In this document: in pieces, positions 49,322 through 58,230 of the stretch
Layout: every line of letters begins with the position of its first letter
Numbering within the stretch: position 1 is the first letter of the stretch
Origin: JAVBRU01 sp031547595
Lineage (GTDB): Bacteria > Bacillota > Clostridia > Christensenellales > Aristaeellaceae
NCBI GenBank assembly: GCA_031547595.1
Contig: JAVBRU010000038.1
Coordinates: forward strand, 1 to 64,000
Direction of reading: 5' to 3'
Length of the DNA: 64,000 bases
Position numbers and translations under genes: made by a program
Notes under the pieces: model-generated
What the model was told of the DNA's origin: nothing
Database searches by the model: none
What the model saw: only the letters and a program-made list of their open reading frames with translations

Positions 49322-49535
49322 GGTTAGCCATGGCTGACCTGGTTTTTGACCCCACACACGCCGGCAGGGGCATTGCTCTGCGAAACATCGCCCTCACGCC
49401 ACCCTCTCGCGCGCCGAAGCGCGCGGCCGGACTTACATCTAGACCGCACCATGCTCGCCAGGGCTTTGCCTGGTTTACGTGGACCGCTTTGCCTGCGACT
49501 GGCATCGGCTTTCAACCACAGACCCATACCTAACC
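49322..49535 (-). ncRNA. Structured RNA of about 214 nt, raiA-motif-like candidate
   Basis: On the minus strand the sequence from 49535 begins GGTTAG and ends at 49322 with CTAACC; these pair to close the whole molecule, followed by ATGG/CCAT and TGGTT/AACCA helices. Inside are the hairpins CCAGG/CCTGG and CGCGCGC-UUCG-GCGCGCG and several other helices. A promoter (TTGTGT, 17 bases, TATAAT) places its start at the first base of the closing stem. Size and closed ends recall the raiA-motif RNA of Clostridia, recently linked to sporulation, but I cannot align it to a consensus. No open reading frame explains it. RNase P, tmRNA, SRP and 6S hallmarks are absent. It runs into the zinc-ribbon gene, so it may be processed from a 5' leader. 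Confidence 0.7.
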
Positions 49536-49541
49536 GTCGTC

Positions 49542-49570
49542 ATTATAAAACGATTTCCGAAAAAACACAA
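49542..49570 (-). promoter_or_regulatory. Promoter of the structured RNA
   Basis: Minus strand: TTGTGT (49565-49570), 17 bases, TATAAT (49542-49547). The predicted start, seven bases downstream, is the first base of the terminal stem of the RNA. The 49571-49814 stretch is AT-rich; apart from weak promoter-like runs for the next plus-strand gene I see nothing else in it. Confidence 0.75.
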
Positions 49571-49814
49571 GCAAAATTTCATCATTTTACCTTGTTATAC
49601 CGCAATTTAACAGGTGGTTTCTGTAATTCCCATGAAAAAAACAAAAAATATACTATAAAATCGAATCTTGAAAGAAAAAATGACCCGCCACCTTTTCTTC
49701 TATCGCCAAATGATATAAATTCATACCTCTTAAATAGAAGCAATGATCCGTAGCGAATGGTATATTAAAATGAACATCGCAGCGTATCCATGCGATTGGA
49801 AGAATGGAGGAAAT

Positions 49815-50933
49815 ATGAATACGCCCGCACCCGCCATTTACTATAAAGACGGCTCTTACGCGCCCAGTGACACACCAGCGCATATGCTCTACTTCCCGGA
49901 CCCTGATCTTTATGGGCCCGCCGCGCGGCAGTGGCAGGGCTGCCCATCTGTAGAAATCACCACAAGCGGCCGACTTTTTGCCACGTGGTATACCGGCGGC
50001 ATCAACGAACCGCAAGTCGACAATTACTGTGCCGTTGCTTACAGCGATGACGGCCTTCGCTTTGTGGATCCCTATTTGATCATCCGCTGCCCGCCCGAAA
50101 GCAAGGCGCGTGCCATCGACGCGCAGCTTTGGCGTGCGCCCAACGGACATATCTGGCTGTTTTGGGGGCAATCGATGCACGGGGACGAAACCGCGCCCTT
50201 TACGCTGCACGACGGCCTCTTTGGCGTGTGGGCGGCTGTTTGTGAAGCGCCGGACGCAGCCATCCCGCGCTTTGGTGCGCCGCGGTATCTTTGCGGCGGT
50301 TTTCTGCGCAACAAACCGTTGGTGTGCAAAGACGGGCGCTGGCTGCTATGTGCCTATGACTGGGTGCAACCCCATTATGTGTTCTACGAAAGCCGCAACC
50401 AGGGGTCGAGCTTCACCCGGCGCAAGGGGCCGGACAAACCAGAAAATTACCGCATCATGCCTGATGAAACCATGCTGGTAGAAAAACAGGACGGCAGGCT
50501 GTGGATGCTGGCGCGCACCAGAAGCGGCATTGCGCAATCTTTGGAGGCTGCGCCCGGCTTGTGGCAGCCGCTTGTAGACCCTGCCTTCCCCGGCCCGAAT
50601 TCGCGTTTTTACATCGGGCGTCTGCCGGGCAGAGAGCTATTAATGATCAATCATGTGGGCTACACCGGGCGTAGCCATTTGACGGCGCTACTGTCCTATG
50701 ATGACGGGCTTACATTTCCCGATCAATTGCTGCTGGATGAGCGGCAAGCGGTGGCATATCCCGATGCCGCCATTGCGGAGGATGGCTCCATTTACGTGAT
50801 TTATGATTATGACCGAAACGGAACAGGGCAAATGATGCTGTGCCATTTCACTTTGGATGATATCCGGGCAGGACGCTTTCAATCTCCCGGCAGTTATGCC
50901 AAGCGGCGAATCAGCGCGGCGGGAAAAAGATAA
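49815..50933 (+). CDS. Sialidase-fold (BNR/Asp-box) glycoside-active protein, stand-alone
   Basis: The 372-residue protein has a six-bladed propeller of the exo-alpha-sialidase type (BNR_2). Asp-box-like turns are visible: SDDGLRF near 85, SRNQGSSF near 195 and SYDDGLTF near 298. No signal peptide is present, so it acts inside the cell, unlike classic sialidases. It is related to the N-terminal half of the fused protein at 54502-56439 (shared NKPLVCKDGRWLL and RLWMLART-type segments). Whether it hydrolyses sialic acid, another ulosonic acid or a uronate is unknown. The ATG at 49815 has GGAGG four bases upstream; a longer frame lacks a site. It is convergent with the ABC importer operon and shares a terminator with it. 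Confidence 0.75.
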   Translation: MNTPAPAIYYKDGSYAPSDTPAHMLYFPDPDLYGPAARQWQGCPSVEITTSGRLFATWYTGGINEPQVDNYCAVAYSDDGLRFVDPYLIIRCPPESKARAIDAQLWRAPNGHIWLFWGQSMHGDETAPFTLHDGLFGVWAAVCEAPDAAIPRFGAPRYLCGGFLRNKPLVCKDGRWLLCAYDWVQPHYVFYESRNQGSSFTRRKGPDKPENYRIMPDETMLVEKQDGRLWMLARTRSGIAQSLEAAPGLWQPLVDPAFPGPNSRFYIGRLPGRELLMINHVGYTGRSHLTALLSYDDGLTFPDQLLLDERQAVAYPDAAIAEDGSIYVIYDYDRNGTGQMMLCHFTLDDIRAGRFQSPGSYAKRRISAAGKR

Positions 50934-50936
50934 GGC

Positions 50937-50976
50937 AGGAAAAGGGCTACAGCAAAATCGCTGCAGCCCTTTTTGT
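50937..50976. terminator. Bidirectional terminator between the sialidase-fold gene and the Lpl-type operon
   Basis: AAAGGGCTACAGC (50941-50953) pairs with GCTGCAGCCCTTT (50960-50972) with one mismatch. T-runs follow on both strands. Confidence 0.78.
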
Positions 50977-50986
50977 CGGATATAAA

Positions 50987-52588
50987 TCAGTTGCTCATCA
51001 TGGCTGTGTAGGCATCCTGATAGGTGCTTACCCACAGCGCCAAATCCATCATTTCCAGCTCGTCCAGGTAAGCCGCCCACTGCGCATCCGAGTTGATATC
51101 CGCATCGCCGGTGATGAAGGCGCTGCGCATCTCATTCACATAGCCCAGGATATTGGATTCCAGACGGTTGACGATGGTGGACTGCTCGCCGGTGAACCAC
51201 ATCACGCTGGGGATGTATTCCTCAGGCAGATAATCCATGTACTTGAGCGACTCGGTGTAGTAGTGGTATTCCAGCACTTCGGGGGTATAGGTGACGCTGT
51301 AGCGCACATCGGCATCCTGATGGCGGAAGCCCGTGCCATACCAGTCGCGGTTGGTCATGCCGTCAGAGTTGACGGTAAACTTGATGGACGGCGTATTTCC
51401 GGCAATGCTGGGCTCCTCCACCCAGTTCCAGCCCACGCCTTCCAGGCCGCCATAGTTGATCAGCACGCCTTCTGTGGAATACCAGAAATCGCACCACTTG
51501 GCCAGCGCTTCGGGATTCTTGCAGGAGGTGGTGATGAAGGAGTTGAGCGCCACGTCACCATTGTTGTTGATGGTGCGGCGCACGCCCTCTTCGTTTGCCA
51601 GCGGAGGAACTGCCTCATAATCATCCCACAGGGTGGGCAGCGCAGCCATATCGCCAAAGCTGCTCTCAAACCAGCCGCCGGAGGCGCCTACGAGCATTTC
51701 ATCCGGGCGGGAGGTCAGGCCCTTCACAGTGGCAGCATCAATGGTGAAGCTGTCCTTGGAGAGCAGGCCCTTCTCGCACAGCTCGCGCACCCACTTGAGG
51801 CCTTCGCGGTAGCTGTCAGATGTGAAGGAGGGGGTGACAACGCCGTCGTTCACATTCAGACGCTTGTTGGGTTGCGGCTCAAAGGGCGCCAGCAGGAAGC
51901 CCAGCACGTGCGCAAGGTTGCCGCTGTTGATAATGAGGGGGATTTCGTCGTTGGGGTTGCCGTTGCCGTTCATATCGTTGTCCATGACGGCCTGCAGATA
52001 CGCCTGGAATTCGGCGGGTGTGGAGGGCATTTCCATGCCCAACTGTTCGAGCCACGGGGTGTAAATGAATACCTTCTGAGGCACGAGGTTATGGATGCCG
52101 CCATCAGTGCGCAGCAGCGCATAGATGTTGCCGTCCGGTGCGGTCATAGCCGTGCGCAGGCTGGGGTTCTCGTCCAGAACCTTCTTGAGGTTGGGCATAT
52201 AGTTTTCGATCAGGTCGTTGAGCGGCATTGCGACACCGTCTTGCGCCAGCTGCCAGATCTGGGCGGTGTTCAGGTTCATGCCATAATAGAAATCGGGCTG
52301 CACAGGATCAGTGATCGCCAGGTTGAAGCGGGTGGTGGCTTCGCTGGACGGAGGAACCTCCCACTCAAAGTGAATGCCGGTTTTCTCCTCCAGCCACAGG
52401 GTCAGCTGGTTTGTGGCCATGTCCTCAATCTGGGCTTTGGGAATGCAGAAGCATTTGAGGGTGATGGGCGCGCTGACGATGGGATATTCGTTATCACCGG
52501 AGAGTGTAACTTCGCCCAGGGCAGCGTACGGCACTGTCAGGCAGAGGATCATCAGCAGGGCCAGGCCGATTCGCAGGTTTGTCTTCAT
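50987..52588 (-). CDS. Extracellular solute-binding protein of a LplABC-type importer
   Basis: The 533-residue binding protein has a signal peptide (MKTNLRIGLALLMILCLTV, cleavage after AALG near residue 26) and no clear lipobox. It belongs to the large-size family 1 solute-binding proteins of LplA type, which serve oligosaccharide or uronate uptake in Firmicutes. Landmarks are LTLWLEEKTGIHFEWE near 65-80, DNIYALLRTDGG-like residues near 150, and WVRELCEKGLLSKDSF near 250. It is the last gene of the operon starting with the fused sialidase/aldolase gene, 71 bases after the permease. The ligand may be the sugar acid handled by those enzymes. Confidence 0.87.
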   Translation of the reverse strand: MKTNLRIGLALLMILCLTVPYAALGEVTLSGDNEYPIVSAPITLKCFCIPKAQIEDMATNQLTLWLEEKTGIHFEWEVPPSSEATTRFNLAITDPVQPDFYYGMNLNTAQIWQLAQDGVAMPLNDLIENYMPNLKKVLDENPSLRTAMTAPDGNIYALLRTDGGIHNLVPQKVFIYTPWLEQLGMEMPSTPAEFQAYLQAVMDNDMNGNGNPNDEIPLIINSGNLAHVLGFLLAPFEPQPNKRLNVNDGVVTPSFTSDSYREGLKWVRELCEKGLLSKDSFTIDAATVKGLTSRPDEMLVGASGGWFESSFGDMAALPTLWDDYEAVPPLANEEGVRRTINNNGDVALNSFITTSCKNPEALAKWCDFWYSTEGVLINYGGLEGVGWNWVEEPSIAGNTPSIKFTVNSDGMTNRDWYGTGFRHQDADVRYSVTYTPEVLEYHYYTESLKYMDYLPEEYIPSVMWFTGEQSTIVNRLESNILGYVNEMRSAFITGDADINSDAQWAAYLDELEMMDLALWVSTYQDAYTAMMSN

Positions 52589-52659
52589 GGTGGTTCTTTC
52601 CTTTCTTATTTCTATTCCCCCATGTTTCCTCACGTGCAGAAAACATGACGAAAACCGTT

Positions 52660-53565
52660 TTACCCCTTCACTGCGCCCAGCATGATGCCCTTGACAAAGT
52701 ATTTTTGCACAAAGGGATACAGGCACAGCATGGGGAAGGACGCGATCACAATCAGCGAATATTGCATCAGATTGGCACGCTGCTCCAACAAAAGCAGCTC
52801 GCCGGGCTCGAAGTTCAGGATTTCCGCAGTCTGGTTCACTATCAGGATTTCGCGCACTACCAGCTGCAAGGGGTATTTGGCCACCGAGCGCAGGTAGAGC
52901 AGCGCATCAAAATACGCGTTCCAATGGCCTACGGCGTAGAACATCCCAACCACCGCCAATATGGGCATGGACAGCGGCAGCACAATGGCAAACAGGTATC
53001 TCACATGGCCGCAGCCGTCAATCTGCGCCGCCTCAAACAAATCGCCCGGGATTTGATTCATAAAATACGTGCGCATCACCAGCGTGTTGTACACCGACAT
53101 CGCCCCCGGTAGCACCATCGCCCAGATGGTGTCCAGCAAGCCCAATTGACGCACCTGCAGATAGGTAGGAATCATACCGCCGGAAAAATACATCGTAAAC
53201 ATCATCAGCCCCAGCAACAGCCCCCGGCCGTCCAGGTCCTTGCGGGATAGGGGGTATGCCGCGCAGATGGACATCCCCAGGTTGATCGTGGTGCCCAGCA
53301 ACATATAAATGATAGAATTGCCATAGCCCGTCCAGATGCGCTTGAACTGGAATACTGCCTTGTAGCCCTCTAAGGAGATGCGCTTAGGGATCAAATTGAG
53401 GCCGCTCACCTGATATCCCGTGGCGCTGAGCGAGCAGGAGATGACATACAGCAGCGGATACGCAAAGAGAATCAGCAGCGCTGCCAGCAACAGGGTGTTC
53501 ACAGAAAGCACCACACGGTCGCCCCGCGTCAACAGGAAGCCGCCCTCACGTTTTGGTTTTTTCAT
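52660..53565 (-). CDS. ABC transporter permease (LplC/MalG type)
   Basis: The 301-residue membrane protein has six hydrophobic helices. It carries the EAA-type loop that contacts the ATPase in IPGDLFEAAQIDGCGHVRYLFAIVLPLSMPI (broken over residues 185-215). It starts at an ATG with GGAGG eight bases upstream and follows the LplB-type permease after 16 bases. With that partner it forms a heterodimeric channel. No ATPase gene lies in this operon, so a shared MsmX/UgpC-type ATPase encoded elsewhere must power it, as is usual for Lpl-type importers. Confidence 0.88.
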   Translation of the reverse strand: MKKPKREGGFLLTRGDRVVLSVNTLLLAALLILFAYPLLYVISCSLSATGYQVSGLNLIPKRISLEGYKAVFQFKRIWTGYGNSIIYMLLGTTINLGMSICAAYPLSRKDLDGRGLLLGLMMFTMYFSGGMIPTYLQVRQLGLLDTIWAMVLPGAMSVYNTLVMRTYFMNQIPGDLFEAAQIDGCGHVRYLFAIVLPLSMPILAVVGMFYAVGHWNAYFDALLYLRSVAKYPLQLVVREILIVNQTAEILNFEPGELLLLEQRANLMQYSLIVIASFPMLCLYPFVQKYFVKGIMLGAVKG

Positions 53566-53581
53566 GCATGCCGCCTCCTCT

Positions 53582-54505
53582 TTACCAGATTGAATGGCTG
53601 GTCAGCCGTTTGGACAGCCAATTCACCAGCACCAGCATCGCCAGGTTAATCACAGAAGTGAACAAACCCACGGCAGAGGCATAGGAATACTGCGGGATCG
53701 AAGCAGAGATACCCTGCTTCCACACATACGTGCTGATCACTTCGCTGGTTTTCAGGTTCAGGCTGTTTTGCAGCAAGTACACCTTCTCGTAGCCCACGTT
53801 GAGCATCGAGCCGCAACGCAGCACCAGCATCACCATCACCATGGGCAAAATGCACGGTATGTCGATGTGCCAGATGCGCTTCAAAATGGTCGCGCCGTCA
53901 ATGATCGCCGCTTCGTGCAATTCGCTATCCACGCCAGACAGCGCTGAGATATACAGGATGGAACCATAGCCCACGCCCTGCCAGACGCCCGTCCACACAT
54001 ACAACGCAGTAAAGTAATTGGCGTTCCCCAGATAGTTGACGCTGGACAGGCCAAACAGCCCGCGCAATTGATTGATCATGCCAAAGCTGGAGAAATAGTT
54101 CAATATCATGCCGCAAATGACCACTGTGGAAATGAAGTGGGGCGCATACGAAACGATCTGAACAGTTTTGCGAAAGCGCTTGAACGGCACATAATGAAGC
54201 ATGAATGCAAAAATGATACTGCACGGAAAAGTCATGAGAGAATACAGATTGATGCGCAGCGTGTTGGTCAGCACCCGTTCAAACATGCGGTTATTGAAAA
54301 ACAATCGAAAATTTTCCCAGCCAACCCAAGGGCTCTCCCAGATGCCCTTGGACAGCCGATAATCCCGAAAAGCAATCTGTGCTCCATACATGGGGATGTA
54401 CTTAAAAATGATGATATACGCCACTGGCAGCAGAAGCAGCACGTACAGCACCGCATTGCCGCGAATGCGACGCAGCTTTTTGCGCATTTTGATCGATTGC
54501 GTCAT
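53582..54505 (-). CDS. ABC transporter permease (LplB type)
   Basis: The 307-residue permease has six helices and the LplB hallmarks: YKYIPMYGAQIAFRDYR-like start (KYIPMYGAQIAFRDYR near 30-45), FNNRMFERVLTNTLRIN near 75, and the EAA loop ELHEAAIIDGATILKRIWHI near 210-230. The start at 54505 overlaps the stop of the preceding gene in ATGA and has GGAGG about seven bases upstream; the longer frame is an artefact inside that gene. It works with the LplC-type permease to import a sugar. The coupling to the fused sialidase/aldolase gene shows that uptake and processing are controlled together. Confidence 0.88.
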   Translation of the reverse strand: MTQSIKMRKKLRRIRGNAVLYVLLLLPVAYIIIFKYIPMYGAQIAFRDYRLSKGIWESPWVGWENFRLFFNNRMFERVLTNTLRINLYSLMTFPCSIIFAFMLHYVPFKRFRKTVQIVSYAPHFISTVVICGMILNYFSSFGMINQLRGLFGLSSVNYLGNANYFTALYVWTGVWQGVGYGSILYISALSGVDSELHEAAIIDGATILKRIWHIDIPCILPMVMVMLVLRCGSMLNVGYEKVYLLQNSLNLKTSEVISTYVWKQGISASIPQYSYASAVGLFTSVINLAMLVLVNWLSKRLTSHSIW

Positions 54506-56439
54506 TCCCCCGCCTCCTTTTGCACCAGCGCCCGCGCACCTGCCAGCTGATCCGATGCCGCCTGATGCAGGGCGGACAGCTCGCTGCCAATGCAGAAGCA
54601 GCTCATCTGAAGCCCCGCGCATAGGGCAATCAAAGCCTCATCGCCTGTGATAACACCGCTCCACTTCCCGGCCTGGCGCGCCTTTGTGGCCACGTGCCGG
54701 AGCGCCTCCAGCATCCTTGGGTGCTCATACTGCCCGATAATACCCATGTGCTGGCTCAAATCATTGGGGCCAATCAGCACGCCGTCCACCCCGTCAATGG
54801 CCAGGATTTCGTCCGCCTTGCGCACCGCCTCCGGCGATTCGATCTGGCAGATCACCAGCATGCTGTCATTCGCCCGGCGCATCAGCGCCTCCACATCGCC
54901 CTTTTGGTAGCCGGAGTGGGCGCGGAAGGTAGACACTCCCCGGTCGCCCTGCGGGGCATACAGGCAGATTTCCACCAGCCGGCGCGCTTCCTTAGCATCT
55001 TCCACATTGGATAAGAGGATGCCCGAAGCGCCCATATCCAGATACTTGGTCACCTGTGTGCGGCTAGGCTGGCACACCCGCACAAGGGCCGGAATCCCTT
55101 TCCCATCCGCCACGGCAATCAGGTTGGCCACCTGCGTCATATCAAAATAGCCATGCTCGCAGTCAATCAGCAAATAGTCATATCCGCAGCCCGCCAGCAA
55201 GCGGGCAATGTTGGGCACATACAGCTCCGAAAGCATGATGCCGTATATCTTTTGCCTGCGCTTCAAGCGGTTTTTTAGCTGCCCGTATTGGTTGCCCGGC
55301 GCGCGGCGCGGATAAAGAATCACCCGCTGCAGGTACGAATCTTCATCCACCAGCCGCCCGGCCAGAATATCCTCTTCCGTAATGCAGGCCATCAGGATTT
55401 CGCCGTCGATGGCCCGGTTGCGGTCGTAGGTGATATAGATACGCCCGTCCGCACCCACCGCCGCATCGGGATAGGAAACCTCAAACCGGGGGTCCAGCAG
55501 CAGCGCGTACGGGAAGGTGCGCCCATCATCGTCCGACAGGAAGGCCGCCAGCTCCTCCCGCCGCCCGGCCGCCTTTTCTGGCTGCAGGCCATGCTTGATC
55601 AGCAGCACCCGGCCGGAGGACAATTTGCCAAGATAGAACCGCGAGCTCACCGATTGCACCGCCGCCCGCTGCGGCTCGCTCCAGCTTGCCCCGCCGTCCA
55701 GGGAAACAGACTCCATCAGCCCGTCCCTCACGCGCCCAAGCATCCACAGGCTGCCATCTGCACGCTCTGTCACCATGTGCTCGTCAAACATGGACTCGGG
55801 GAACTTCACGCCGCCCAGCCGCTGCCAGGTGCTCCCCTGATCGCGGGATTCAAACACCTGCGCCATGCGCAGCTCGTCCAGCTCATGCCAGCTTTCCTTG
55901 AAAGGCGCCCAGATCAGATACCGCTGCCAGAGAGACACCGGCAGCAGCCAGCGCCCGTCTTGGCAGACCAGCGGCTTGTTGAGGGTGCAGCCGTGGGAGA
56001 GATAGCACGGCTCCGTCCACACCGGCGTTTGCGCATCCGGATCATCGCAGCGGATGTACCAGTTGGAATTTCGGCCGTCAAAATGCCGCAGGCTCTGGTT
56101 GAAGAACAGCCACAGCCGACCCTGCGGATCGCAAAACAGCGTGCCTACCACGGTGCTGCGGGGGCAGGGAAGTGTCGCGTCGTGCGGGTCAATCACCAAG
56201 AGTGGCTGGCCAAACGTGCGCCCGCCGTCCGTGCTCCTGGCTAGCAGCATATACGCATCGGGGTTATCGCCTCCGCCTATCCAGCAGGCATACAGCGTGC
56301 CGCCGCGCGTGATGGCCACACCGATGGTCATGCCATAATCCAGGTTCTCCAGCGCATACTGCGGCAAGGGATGATGATTGATTTGGGGCAGCTCCGCGCC
56401 TCTTTCAAGCAGCTCCTGCGTCACTTCCATCGATTCCAT
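54502..56439 (-). CDS. Fusion of a sialidase-fold domain and a HpcH/HpaI aldolase
   Basis: The 645-residue protein is a bifunctional fusion. Residues 1-385 form a sialidase-like propeller with Asp-box turns STDGGRTF (near 70), SRDQGSTW (near 195), SLDGGASW (near 250) and DDDGRTF (near 305). Residues about 392-645 are a complete HpcH/HpaI aldolase starting where stand-alone members start (LKNRLKRR). They have the metal and base residues in DCEHGYFD (near 427), QIESPEA (near 535) and LIGPNDLS (near 560). There is no start codon or frame break between the halves. It could release a sugar acid and then cleave it to pyruvate and an aldehyde. No signal peptide is present, so it acts on an imported substrate. 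The ATG has GGAGG seven bases upstream. Confidence 0.85.
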   Translation of the reverse strand: MESMEVTQELLERGAELPQINHHPLPQYALENLDYGMTIGVAITRGGTLYACWIGGGDNPDAYMLLARSTDGGRTFGQPLLVIDPHDATLPCPRSTVVGTLFCDPQGRLWLFFNQSLRHFDGRNSNWYIRCDDPDAQTPVWTEPCYLSHGCTLNKPLVCQDGRWLLPVSLWQRYLIWAPFKESWHELDELRMAQVFESRDQGSTWQRLGGVKFPESMFDEHMVTERADGSLWMLGRVRDGLMESVSLDGGASWSEPQRAAVQSVSSRFYLGKLSSGRVLLIKHGLQPEKAAGRREELAAFLSDDDGRTFPYALLLDPRFEVSYPDAAVGADGRIYITYDRNRAIDGEILMACITEEDILAGRLVDEDSYLQRVILYPRRAPGNQYGQLKNRLKRRQKIYGIMLSELYVPNIARLLAGCGYDYLLIDCEHGYFDMTQVANLIAVADGKGIPALVRVCQPSRTQVTKYLDMGASGILLSNVEDAKEARRLVEICLYAPQGDRGVSTFRAHSGYQKGDVEALMRRANDSMLVICQIESPEAVRKADEILAIDGVDGVLIGPNDLSQHMGIIGQYEHPRMLEALRHVATKARQAGKWSGVITGDEALIALCAGLQMSCFCIGSELSALHQAASDQLAGARALVQKEAGE

Positions 56440-56461
56440 ATTCCCGCCTCCTTATGCACAC

Positions 56462-56491
56462 AGTATACCATTCTTGCATTTTTGACGTCAA
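56462..56491 (-). promoter_or_regulatory. Promoter of the sialidase-aldolase/Lpl operon
   Basis: Minus strand: TTGACG (56486-56491), 18 bases, TATACT (56462-56467), 23 bases before the start. A TGACGTCA palindrome covers the -35. The stretch 56492-56681 shows nothing else recognisable. Confidence 0.65.
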
Positions 56492-56681
56492 TCCTGGTGG
56501 AAATATTCCCATTTCATCATTGTATCAATACCAATCATGCACAACCATGCAACAATCGCCATTTCAAGGATGGACTATCCCTCTGGGAGAAGGCATCGAG
56601 AAATTTTTTAGCATACAGCGAACACGCCCCGCATCGATCCAAGCAATGCGGTCAAGGCAGCCCTTTTATGTTATAGCCAGC

Positions 56682-57389
56682 TCACTGCTCCGTTTCTTTG
56701 GCCACTTCCCAGTTGCGCATAGACAGCGTCAAATGCTGCCGCATCACTTCTTCCGCCTGATCGGCGTCCCCGCGCTGCAGACAATCGATGATGCGCTGGT
56801 GATAATTGAGGCCGTCCTGCGCCGCGCCCGGCAGCTTCAGTGCCGCCGCCACCATGGGCGACAAAATGCCGTTCAGCGAATCCAGAAAGATCGCCAGCAT
56901 CTGGTTGCCCGCAATCTGCGCCGTCTGCTGATGGAACTGCATATCCAGCTGCACACGCCGCTCCACATCGCCGTCGGTCGTTTTCATGGCATCGTTGATG
57001 GCCTGCAGCTGCCGCACATCCTCGGCGGTGGCGTTTTCCGCCGCCATGCGGATGATAGACACCTCCAGGCTGATGCGCGCAATATACACATCCTCGGAGG
57101 TGATTTGCCCCATCATGGCCAGCCGGTTCATGCACTGGCTGACCTGCGACAGATCGGGCGTGGTGATGTACGAGCCGCCGCCCTGGCGCTGCGTGATCAG
57201 CCCCCGCTCTTTGAGGATGGTCAGCGCCTCGCGCACCACGGGCCTGCTCACCCCAAAGCCTGCGGCCAGCACCTGCTCGGACGGCAATTTCTGGCTGACC
57301 TGCGTGGCATCGCTGAGGATCATTTTCTCCAGCCGCTGCGCCACCTGCTCGCTCAGGGCGCTTCGGCCAATCCCAAAGTCAATATTCAA
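56682..57389 (-). CDS. GntR-family transcriptional regulator, FadR/FCD subclass
   Basis: The 235-residue repressor has a winged HTH in residues 1-75 (LPSEQVLAAGFGVSRPVVREAL, ITQRQGGGSYIT) and an all-helical FCD ligand domain (about 90-230) with conserved Asp and His residues for metal and sugar-acid binding (MQFHQQTAQIAGN, IIDCLQRGD, MRQHL). Regulators of this subclass usually respond to uronates or 2-keto-sugar acids. It starts at TTG 57389 with GGAGG eight bases upstream, overlapping the end of the aldolase gene by 11 bases. It should bind TTGTCTTACAA at 58208-58218, giving feedback control of its own operon, and may also control the Lpl operon. Confidence 0.85.
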   Translation of the reverse strand: MNIDFGIGRSALSEQVAQRLEKMILSDATQVSQKLPSEQVLAAGFGVSRPVVREALTILKERGLITQRQGGGSYITTPDLSQVSQCMNRLAMMGQITSEDVYIARISLEVSIIRMAAENATAEDVRQLQAINDAMKTTDGDVERRVQLDMQFHQQTAQIAGNQMLAIFLDSLNGILSPMVAAALKLPGAAQDGLNYHQRIIDCLQRGDADQAEEVMRQHLTLSMRNWEVAKETEQ

Positions 57390-58176
57390 GCCCGGTTCCT
57401 CCCTTTTCTAACGCCAGGCGCGCATTATGCAGCGCGTTTTTCGCGCCCTCCAGCACATAGCCATAATCCGCGCCTGTGGACAGGATCTGCATGCCCATCG
57501 CGGCATAATGATCCAGCGTCTCTTGATCGGTAGAACCCAGGGAAACGCCTGCGGGCTTGCCTGCCTTTTGCAAAATATCCATCGCCTTTTGGATCAGCGC
57601 CTGGTTTTCGGGGCAAAGCACCCGGCCCATATGGCCGATGGAGCCGCTCAAGTCGTTTGGCCCAAAGATATACCCATCGATATAGGGATTCTGCACCAGC
57701 AGTGGCAATTCCTCCACTGCGCAGGCCTGTTCGATTTGAATAAAACGGCAAAGCTCCTCATGCCCCGCATCCACATACTCCAGCACATGGTTGATATCCC
57801 CCTGCCCATAGCCAATTGCCCGCATGGGGCCAAAGCCGCGGCAGCCCTTGGGCGGGTAGAGCGTGAATTGCATTAGCTCCTCCGCCTCCGCCGCGCTTTT
57901 CACCATCGGAAATACCACGCCCGCCGGCCCCATTTCCAGCACCTTTTTGGTGAAATTGAAATCATGCTGCTGCAGCCGCACAATCACCGGCGTGTCTCCC
58001 GCCGCGCTCAGGTGAACTAGAACATCCTTGAGCGACAGGTAGCTGTGCTCGCAATCCACCCAGATAAAATCAAAACCGAGCCGTCCGATGATATCACAGA
58101 TGCAGGGGTCCGCCAGGCTGACATGCGTGCCGCACAGGCGGCGGCCACTTTGCAGTTTCTCTTTCAGCTTGTTCAT
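57379..58176 (-). CDS. HpcH/HpaI-family aldolase, stand-alone
   Basis: The 265-residue class II aldolase is of the 2-keto-3-deoxy sugar acid/HpaI type. Segments DCEHSYLSLKDV near 45 (metal/base region), FPMVKSAAEAEELMQFT near 100, QIEQACAVEELP near 150 and IFGPNDLSGSIG near 178 give the expected Glu and Asp metal ligands. It cleaves 2-keto acids to pyruvate plus an aldehyde. It is the first gene of the operon with the GntR regulator. ATG 58176 fits the family start (MNKLKEKL); an ATG four codons earlier is possible and neither has a strong site. A perfect operator lies at the promoter. Its relation to the fused aldolase suggests two steps or two substrates of one pathway. Confidence 0.83.
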   Translation of the reverse strand: MNKLKEKLQSGRRLCGTHVSLADPCICDIIGRLGFDFIWVDCEHSYLSLKDVLVHLSAAGDTPVIVRLQQHDFNFTKKVLEMGPAGVVFPMVKSAAEAEELMQFTLYPPKGCRGFGPMRAIGYGQGDINHVLEYVDAGHEELCRFIQIEQACAVEELPLLVQNPYIDGYIFGPNDLSGSIGHMGRVLCPENQALIQKAMDILQKAGKPAGVSLGSTDQETLDHYAAMGMQILSTGADYGYVLEGAKNALHNARLALEKGGTGLEY

Positions 58177-58207
58177 ATGTACCGCCATCCAGTCTATACT
58201 TGTAAAC

Positions 58208-58218
58208 TTGTCTTACAA
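58208..58218 (-). promoter_or_regulatory. GntR/FCD operator of the aldolase-regulator operon
   Basis: TTGTCTTACAA is a perfect palindrome and matches the TNGTNNNACNA consensus of FadR-type regulators. It lies 13 bases downstream of the -10, over the transcription start region, so it fits repression by the GntR protein. Confidence 0.7.
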
Positions 58219-58230
58219 CTTGACAACCAA

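Noticed and set aside
49322..49535. RNase P RNA, tmRNA, SRP RNA or 6S RNA
   Set aside because: Characteristic conserved segments of these RNAs (for example the RNase P P4 region or a tmRNA tag frame) are absent.
51263..52648. A 461-codon plus-strand frame opposite the Lpl-type binding protein
   Set aside because: It mirrors the coding frame of a clear solute-binding protein and has no start signals.
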